NCBI GenBank assembly: GCA_027037705.1
Contig: JALVYZ010000465.1
Location: forward strand, 1 to 5,790
Source of the DNA: a bacterium
Lineage (GTDB): Bacteria; DYJV01; JALVYZ01
DNA: 5,790 bases
Direction of reading: 5' to 3'
Shown here in pieces: positions 1-2,871 of the stretch. A program made the translations under genes and the position numbers. The notes under the pieces were generated by a model that worked only from the letters and a program-made list of their open reading frames with translations, searched no databases and was not told the origin of the DNA. The first letter of the stretch is position 1; the number at the start of each line of letters is the position of its first letter.

Positions 1-2
1 AA

Positions 3-119
3 AAAAAAAAAATAAAAATATTGCTTATTTTTAGTAAATAAGTGCTATTTACAAAATCACTAAAAATAGTATAGTATGTTATTTTGTTTAGTATGAAAAA
101 TTTTATAATTTTTATTACT
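3..119 (+). repeat. Left partial copy of the AT-rich repeat
   Basis: Positions 3-119 are identical to 5581-5697 over 117 bp. The match breaks at 120 (T against A at 5698). The copy holds a poly-A tract, the 21-bp box TATTGCTTATTTTTAGTAAAT minus nothing at 19-39 in two pieces (TATTGCTTAT then TTTTAGTAAAT), and a nested dyad. In the dyad, GTAAATA (34-40) pairs with TATTTAC (46-52) around AGTGC, and TATTTTTAGT (26-35) is mirrored by ACTAAAAATA (59-68). Its last 34 bases (86-119) reappear at 5231-5264, so the gene block 120-5230 is bounded by this direct repeat. No gene lies here. Confidence 0.9.
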
Positions 120-122
120 TAT

Positions 123-138
123 TAATAATAAAAAAAGA
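123..138 (-). terminator. U-rich terminator after the 64-aa gene
   Basis: On the minus strand, directly beyond the stop codon at 140-142, the sequence is CTCTTTTTTTATTATT, a run of seven T followed by more T. Archaeal RNA polymerase commonly stops at such U tracts without a hairpin. It would end the leftward transcript just inside the edge of the gene block. Confidence 0.45.
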
Positions 139-139
139 G

Positions 140-334
140 TTAGTCGAGAACCTCTATGATAAATTTTTTCTTGTTAATTATTTTTATTTCTACACCTTTT
201 CCGCATATATCACTTAAAAAGGATGGTAAAGTTAATTGTGGGTATATATGTCCTTTAACTTTTAATTTTCCCATTTTTTTTCTTATTGTAATGTAATTAT
301 CGTCATTACATTCGCATTTGTTATTTATGTTCAT
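140..334 (-). CDS. Small AbrB-like protein, putative regulator (64 aa)
   Basis: This 64-aa protein has a Cys-containing N-terminus (CEC at residues 7-9) and a C-terminal part (about 21-64) with the pattern strand, LPSFL turn/helix, Gly, strand, strand: KVKGHIYPQLTLPSFL, then VEIKIINKKKFIIEVL. That order of elements resembles the swapped-hairpin AbrB/SpoVT fold used by small archaeal DNA-binding proteins and antitoxins. This is judged from pattern only. The start is supported by GAGGGAT at 344-338 on the minus strand, four or so bases before ATG, and by a TATA box at 376-385. It is divergent from the 471-2247 gene series and shares a promoter region with it, so control of that series and of itself is a reasonable guess. 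I do not recognise a named homologue. Confidence 0.65.
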   Translation of the reverse strand: MNINNKCECNDDNYITIRKKMGKLKVKGHIYPQLTLPSFLSDICGKGVEIKIINKKKFIIEVLD

Positions 335-375
335 TTTATCCCTCTTATGAGCTTTATTATAATTTTAGTATAAAC

Positions 376-385
376 ATTTATATAA
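376..385 (-). promoter_or_regulatory. TATA box for the leftward 64-aa gene
   Basis: The minus-strand sequence TTATATAAAT lies about 45 bases upstream of the ATG at 334. Initiation about 25 bases downstream would fall near 355 and give a leader of roughly 20 bases containing the GAGGGAT ribosome site. The near-symmetric box could also act rightward. Confidence 0.5.
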
Positions 386-406
386 CATTGTCGGAGTTAT
401 GGAAAT

Positions 407-416
407 ATTTATATAA
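407..416 (+). promoter_or_regulatory. TATA box for the rightward gene series
   Basis: ATTTATATAA is preceded by GGAAAT, which resembles a BRE, and is followed by A/T-rich sequence. Initiation about 25 bases downstream, near 438, leaves a leader of about 33 bases before the ATG at 471. I see no comparable TATA box in the spaces 603-614, 840-949 or 1441-1545, so this may drive the whole series up to 2247. It lies 31 bp from the leftward TATA box, so the two promoters could not easily be occupied independently. Confidence 0.55.
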
Positions 417-470
417 AAGTTTTATAAAAATTTAATAATATATTTTTAATAAAATTTTTAAAACTTGGAA

Positions 471-602
471 ATGAAAAAACTTGGTGGTGTTATGGTGGGG
501 GTTATTTTGGTTATGATATTCTTGTTGAGTGTGGGCTTTTGGATATTGAGTAGGTTCTCCCCTCCCCTTCTGCACAACCCCTCCCCCATCCAGATTAGGT
601 AA
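471..602 (+). CDS. Short single-pass membrane peptide (43 aa)
   Basis: An open frame of 43 codons starts MKKLGGVMVG, continues as one hydrophobic helix (about residues 6-26, including VILVMIFLLSVGFWIL), then Arg28 and a Pro-rich tail, RFSPPLLHNPSPIQIR. It fits a membrane-anchored peptide with a short polar tail. Two starts are possible. ATG 471 gives the Lys-Lys N-terminus but has little ribosome site. ATG 492 has GGTG at 483-486 five bases upstream and would give 36 aa. The longer form is shown. The stop at 600-602 is 12 bases before the next start, so the two genes are probably co-transcribed. The tail codons fall in the four-C-tract element 559-587, which may constrain them. No family is recognised, and its reality rests on frame, hydrophobicity and tight spacing. 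Confidence 0.55.
   Translation: MKKLGGVMVGVILVMIFLLSVGFWILSRFSPPLLHNPSPIQIR
559..587 (-). repeat. Four-G-tract element, left copy (potential G-quadruplex)
   Basis: The plus strand reads CCCC-T-CCCC-TTCTGCACAA-CCCC-T-CCCCC, so the minus strand carries four runs of four or five G with a single A between the runs of each pair. It matches 2841-2871 in inverted orientation with one base missing and one substitution in the central spacer. Four such runs can form an intramolecular quadruplex on the minus strand. It lies inside the 3' end of the 43-aa frame. Confidence 0.75.
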
Positions 603-614
603 TGGTGTATTACT

Positions 615-839
615 ATGATGGATGTCGAATGCAAAAGAATTGAAAAAAGAGAATTGAAGGATAAGGTTGATGTTTCTTGGTATTACGATGGACATATGAA
701 ATCTTGGGTAATAAAGATTTTTAGAGAAGATATAATGAGGACGAAGATTTTTAAATTTGGAAAAAAGAACGGTGAGAAGGTTTTAGAATTATTGAAGTTC
801 CTACTTGATGAAAATGATTCTAATGATGATTATGATTAG
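615..839 (+). CDS. Hypothetical 74-aa protein
   Basis: A small soluble protein with a basic N-terminus (residues 1-18), a likely beta section (SWYYDGHMKSWVIKIF, then TKIFKFG), a helix (NGEKVLELLKFLLDE) and an acidic Asp/Asn tail (68-74). The likely strand-strand-strand-helix order suggests a compact alpha/beta domain, but I recognise no family and propose no function. ATG 615 has GGTG at 604-607 seven bases upstream; the second ATG (618) is an alternative that removes one residue. It follows the 43-aa membrane peptide by 12 bases and is followed within about 20 bases by the first GCGAAA palindrome. Codon choice (AGA, AAA, ATA, ATT) is typical of the window. Confidence 0.7.
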   Translation: MMDVECKRIEKRELKDKVDVSWYYDGHMKSWVIKIFREDIMRTKIFKFGKKNGEKVLELLKFLLDENDSNDDYD

Positions 840-845
840 GATTAG

Positions 846-930
846 TAAAGCAGTGATGCGAAAAACTTTCGCCATCTGGCCTATGTCCAGAGAAGGTTTC
901 CAGATATGCGAAAAACTTTCGCAGATAGGA
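846..930 (+). repeat. Paired GCGAAA-N3-TTTCGC palindromes, block A
   Basis: Two identical 15-bp palindromes, GCGAAAAACTTTCGC, lie at 858-872 and 908-922, 50 bp apart centre to centre. Between them ATCTGG (874-879) and CCAGAT (899-904) are inverted, and an inner stem TCTGG/CCAGA encloses CCTATGT. The left copy with flanks (846-885) matches the reverse complement of 2262-2301 at about 32 of 40 positions. The block fills most of the 110-bp gap between the 74-aa gene and the start signal at 950. It could be a repeated operator, an RNA hairpin pair that processes or ends the transcript, or a REP/MITE-like element. There is no gene within it. Confidence 0.85.
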
Positions 931-939
931 CCATAAATA

Positions 940-952
940 GGTGATAGGCATG
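940..952 (+). promoter_or_regulatory. Strong ribosome binding site and ATG ahead of the broken membrane gene
   Basis: GGTGAT (940-945), four bases, then ATG (950) is as good a start signal as the one of the 233-aa gene (GGTGAT at 1537-1542, ATG 1546), and both sit just after a GCGAAA palindrome. The frame opened here is only 17 codons (MGERREKDRDNTNGREG, stop 1001-1003) and overlaps the ATG at 987 in another frame. Either it is a leader peptide coupled to the frame at 987, or it is the original start of the membrane gene, cut off by a one-base shift near 982-987. Confidence 0.5.
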
Positions 953-986
953 GGAGAGAGAAGGGAGAAAGATAGGGATAATACAA

Positions 987-1364
987 ATGGACGAGAAGGA
1001 TAAAAGAATCCATTTGAGTTTTTTTGTTTTTCTATTTTTAAATGTATTCTATGGATTGGTTACAGATAGCTACTCTTATCTTTTTTATTCCATATTTGCA
1101 ATGGTGATATCATATTTTATCATTTATCAGGAAATATTTTTTCTTAGCATCGATAGTGCAAAGGAGTTTGGCAAAAGGTTTCTCAATTCTCCTAAAATTA
1201 TTGGTGGCTATAAGCCTAATCTGGTTGAGGGCAACAAAGGAACTAACCTACATACTGAAATGGAAGATAATAGAGATGAGGACAAAAGACAGTCAAAAGA
1301 AAGAATTAGCAAAGAAGATAGTGAAAACAGCAACAAAAGAGATGTTAGCCCACTTTATTATTAA
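987..1364 (+). CDS. Membrane protein, N-terminal part of a frame-broken gene (125 aa as it now reads)
   Basis: Residues 1-9 are charged (MDEKDKRIH). They are followed by two hydrophobic helices (about 10-26, SFFVFLFLNVFYGLV; and 30-54, YLFYSIFAMVISYFIIY). After about residue 63 the frame turns Ser/Asn/Glu-rich with no membrane character, while the +1 frame carries a third hydrophobic helix and a Lys-rich helical tail. The A-run at 1173-1176 is where one base less would join ...DSAKEFGK to GFSILLKLLVAISL... and give a protein of about 150 aa. The 125-aa form is therefore probably not the original product. ATG 987 lacks a clear ribosome site; a strong one precedes ATG 950 in a third frame. The gene could be decayed, shifted on the ribosome, or hit by an indel error. 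No family is recognised. Confidence 0.45.
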   Translation: MDEKDKRIHLSFFVFLFLNVFYGLVTDSYSYLFYSIFAMVISYFIIYQEIFFLSIDSAKEFGKRFLNSPKIIGGYKPNLVEGNKGTNLHTEMEDNRDEDKRQSKERISKEDSENSNKRDVSPLYY

Positions 1365-1440
1365 ATCCCTAATAAGCTTAGGTCTTCCAAGCTCAATAAT
1401 TTTGGCAATCAAGATAATCATTGATTCCATAGGCCAATAG
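1108..1440 (+). pseudogene. C-terminal part of the frame-broken membrane gene (frame +1)
   Basis: This frame is open from just after a TGA (1105-1107) to TAG 1438-1440. Its convincing portion runs from about 1171: a hydrophobic helix (GFSILLKLLVAISLIWL), a basic amphipathic section with repeated Lys (KKELAKKIVKTATKEMLAH) and a final hydrophobic stretch (PSSIILAIKIIIDSIGQ). The only start is GTG 1156, with no good ribosome site, which would give 94 aa overlapping the 987 frame by about 200 bases. Such a long out-of-frame overlap is unusual, so a single gene broken by one base is the preferred reading. The stop codon abuts the palindrome at 1441. Function unknown; a small integral membrane protein with three helices is likely. 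Confidence 0.5.
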
Positions 1441-1536
1441 GCGAAAAAGTTTCGCAATCTGGCAATGTTGTCTCTCTGGCAATATGTTGCCAGAGAGGAT
1501 ATAGCAGTGATGCGAAACTTTTTCGCTAATCTGGAT
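1429..1536 (+). repeat. Paired GCGAAA-N3-TTTCGC palindromes with central hairpin, block B
   Basis: GCGAAAAAGTTTCGC (1441-1455) and GCGAAACTTTTTCGC (1512-1526) are each palindromic and are also exact reverse complements of each other. Between them lies a perfect stem-loop at 1472-1497. The left flank ATAGGCCAATA is shared with the palindrome at 2275, and AGCAGTGAT before the right one is shared with 858. The order palindrome, CTGG..CCAG hairpin, palindrome repeats that of block A. The block fills the space between TAG 1438-1440 and the GGTGAT ribosome site at 1537. A frame starting at ATG 1465 passes through it, but the good start is ATG 1546. Confidence 0.85.
1472..1497 (+). other. Perfect 11-bp stem-loop
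   Basis: CTCTCTGGCAA (1472-1482) pairs fully with TTGCCAGAGAG (1487-1497) around the loop TATG. It is followed by GGATATAGCAG, not a T run, so it does not look like a classical intrinsic terminator. It is flanked by two self-complementary 15-mers, giving up to three consecutive hairpins in the RNA, or one long stem if the outer two pair with each other. Confidence 0.75.
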
Positions 1537-1545
1537 GGTGATACC

Positions 1546-2247
1546 ATGGCAAAGGGAAACGGTAAGAAGAAGATGCCCAAGAACCTAATGATATACAACT
1601 TAAAAAGATGGTTAAAAGGTAAAGGAATAGACCCAGATTTAATTGATTTAGAACATTTAGTAGATGAAGCTATGAAAATAAATGAAGAAAGGGATGAAGA
1701 AGAGAGAGAAAAAGACGAGATGACAAAAGCAAAGCATGTTATAGACCTCAATAAGGCAAAAAGCGAGAAACAATTATATAATTGGTTCTTTACTTGGCTG
1801 GATAATTTAGACAAATTAGATAAATATGATATTGAAGGAGTTGATTACATTCCAGAACTATGTGAAGAGGAAAATAACGGAAAGGATAATGTCAATTGGA
1901 GAGATGTTTTAAAAGAAGACAAAGGTAACAAAAAGAAAAAACACATGAAAAAGAATAAAAGCAAAGATAAGCCTAAAGCAAAAGTTAATAAACTCTTAGA
2001 ATATACAAAAGAATACTTAGAGGCTAAAAATAAGCTTGTCAAGTATTTAGAAAGCCATGAAATAGACAAGGAAACTCTAACAAAACTTTGGGAGGAATTG
2101 CTAAAAATGGAAGGTAAAAACGTAACAAAAGCTAAGAGGACAGATAAATCTAAAAAAGCTAAAAGATGCCTTAAAATCAGAGTTCCAAACATATTAAAAT
2201 GGATTCAGAATCCTTCAAAATACGACCTAAAAGGTGTTGATGGATAA
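1546..2247 (+). CDS. Highly charged hypothetical protein with repeated W..N..KYD.xGVD motif (233 aa)
   Basis: ATG 1546 is chosen over ATG 1465 because GGTGAT (1537-1542) lies three bases upstream, and because the earlier start would run through a palindrome block. The protein starts with a basic segment (MAKGNGKKKMPK), then a helical region (about 15-70) with an acidic run, EERDEEEREKDE (47-58). Residues 76-104 contain WFFTWLDNLDKLDKYDIEGVD. A Lys-rich linker (about 124-147) and a helical section (148-190) follow. The last residues repeat the motif as KWIQNPSKYDLKGVD, followed only by Gly and the stop. No catalytic motif is seen. The basic stretches allow nucleic-acid binding and the duplicated Trp motif a protein-contact module, but both are guesses. 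Because the second motif ends at the stop, C-terminal truncation is possible. Palindromes lie on both sides of the gene. Confidence 0.7.
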   Translation: MAKGNGKKKMPKNLMIYNLKRWLKGKGIDPDLIDLEHLVDEAMKINEERDEEEREKDEMTKAKHVIDLNKAKSEKQLYNWFFTWLDNLDKLDKYDIEGVDYIPELCEEENNGKDNVNWRDVLKEDKGNKKKKHMKKNKSKDKPKAKVNKLLEYTKEYLEAKNKLVKYLESHEIDKETLTKLWEELLKMEGKNVTKAKRTDKSKKAKRCLKIRVPNILKWIQNPSKYDLKGVDG

Positions 2248-2261
2248 AATACCTCCCACTC

Positions 2262-2301
2262 TATAGGCCAATATGCGAAAATATTTCGCATAACTGCTTT
2301 A
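2262..2301 (-). repeat. Fifth GCGAAA palindrome, between convergent genes; possible terminator
   Basis: The core GCGAAAATATTTCGC (2275-2289) extends to a 9-bp stem, TATGCGAAA/TTTCGCATA, around ATA (2272-2292). Reading the minus strand, the element with flanks resembles 846-885: TAAAGCAGT-AT, core, then TTGGCCTAT. It lies between the stop of the 233-aa gene (2247) and the stop of the acylphosphatase gene (2303-2305). On the plus strand it is followed by TTTAATTATTTTT (2298-2310), so it could end the rightward transcript as a hairpin plus U tract. Whether it ends the leftward one is unclear. Confidence 0.75.
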
Positions 2302-2302
2302 A

Positions 2303-2755
2303 TTATTTTTGTGCATTACTATTATTTTTAAGAATTTCCTTTATTTCATATAGCGTATCTTTCATCTCAATTAAAATCTTTTTATGCTCTTCTAACTCGC
2401 CAAATATAAACTTAATATACTTAACTCCCTCATCCAACTTTTTATTTAACTCTATTAAATCATCTGCCGATATTCTATTAATCCCTTCTGGAAATTCAAT
2501 GTATGTATTTAATGCCTTTTCTTCGATTTTATCTATCTTAATTAACTTATCATCCTCTTCTAATTCTTTAATTAATTCTTTAAATAACCTCTTTTTTCTC
2601 TCTGAACTAAAGTTTGCTAATATCCTAACAGTCCCATCTTTGTAGTTATAAATAATTCCATTAATGCCTAAGCCCCTACCTATATTTTCTATCCTATCTC
2701 TAAATCCAACATGCTGAACCTTACCATAGATAATTAACTCATAAGTTGTTGCCAT
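2303..2755 (-). CDS. Acylphosphatase-domain protein with helical C-terminal extension (150 aa)
   Basis: Residues 4-90 are an acylphosphatase domain. GKVQHVGFR (11-19) is the phosphate-binding loop with Arg19, and [10 protein letters not shown] (34-43) holds the catalytic Asn37. Acylphosphatases hydrolyse carboxyl-phosphate bonds such as those of acetyl phosphate or carbamoyl phosphate, in the cytoplasm, and are usually about 90-100 aa. Here about 55 residues are added (about 96-150), Lys/Glu/Ile/Leu-rich and probably helical or coiled coil ([20 protein letters not shown] and on). They may drive oligomerisation or partner binding. The start is firm: GGTGA at 2764-2760 on the minus strand, four bases before ATG. 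It lies 116 bp downstream of the MCM gene on the same strand, so read-through or its own weak promoter (TATTTAT-like at 2786-2797) could serve it. Catalytic residues are intact; the substrate is unknown. Confidence 0.88.
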   Translation of the reverse strand: MATTYELIIYGKVQHVGFRDRIENIGRGLGINGIIYNYKDGTVRILANFSSERKKRLFKELIKELEEDDKLIKIDKIEEKALNTYIEFPEGINRISADDLIELNKKLDEGVKYIKFIFGELEEHKKILIEMKDTLYEIKEILKNNSNAQK

Positions 2756-2840
2756 AGTTTCACCTATTCAAAACTTTATCAATTCAATAAATATAATATG
2801 ATACTCAACCAATAAACCTCATCACATTTGGTCCTATAAA

Positions 2841-2871
2841 GGGGGAGGGGTTGGTGCGGAAGGGGAGGGGG
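2841..2871 (+). repeat. Four-G-tract element, right copy (potential G-quadruplex)
   Basis: GGGGG-A-GGGG-TTGGTGCGGAA-GGGG-A-GGGGG on the plus strand directly abuts the MCM stop codon (2872-2874). It is the inverted counterpart of 559-587, differing only by one inserted base and one substitution within the spacer and one extra G at the end. On the MCM mRNA side it is a C-rich sequence with no self-pairing, so any quadruplex would form on the plus strand (the template for MCM). It may slow or end MCM transcription, or be the relic of a repeat pair bounding 588-2840. Confidence 0.75.

Noticed and set aside
432-695. Leftward open frame of 87 codons opposite the 43-aa peptide
   Set aside because: Its composition is His/Asn/Pro-rich and unlike neighbours. 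It runs through the G-tract element, has no ribosome site, and overlaps two better plus-strand genes.
801-1013. Leftward open frame of 70 codons across block A
   Set aside because: It is a translation of the palindrome block and the antisense of the 74-aa gene end, with an Ile run from the Asp/Asn codons on the other strand.
1465-1545. Upstream extension of the 233-aa protein by 27 residues
   Set aside because: It runs through the hairpin and a palindrome and lacks a ribosome site; GGTGAT directly precedes ATG 1546.
1293-1814. Leftward open frame of 173 codons
   Set aside because: Ser/Phe/Leu-rich mirror of the Lys/Glu-rich 233-aa gene, crossing block B, with no start signal.
1845-2192. Leftward open frame of 115 codons opposite the 233-aa gene
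   Set aside because: Same antisense Ser/Leu/Phe composition and fully inside a better gene.
846-2301. Integron attC sites or insertion-sequence ends
   Set aside because: The palindromes have structure and inverted pairs, but no integrase or transposase is present and no attC core sites are seen, so only the neutral description as a palindrome family is kept.
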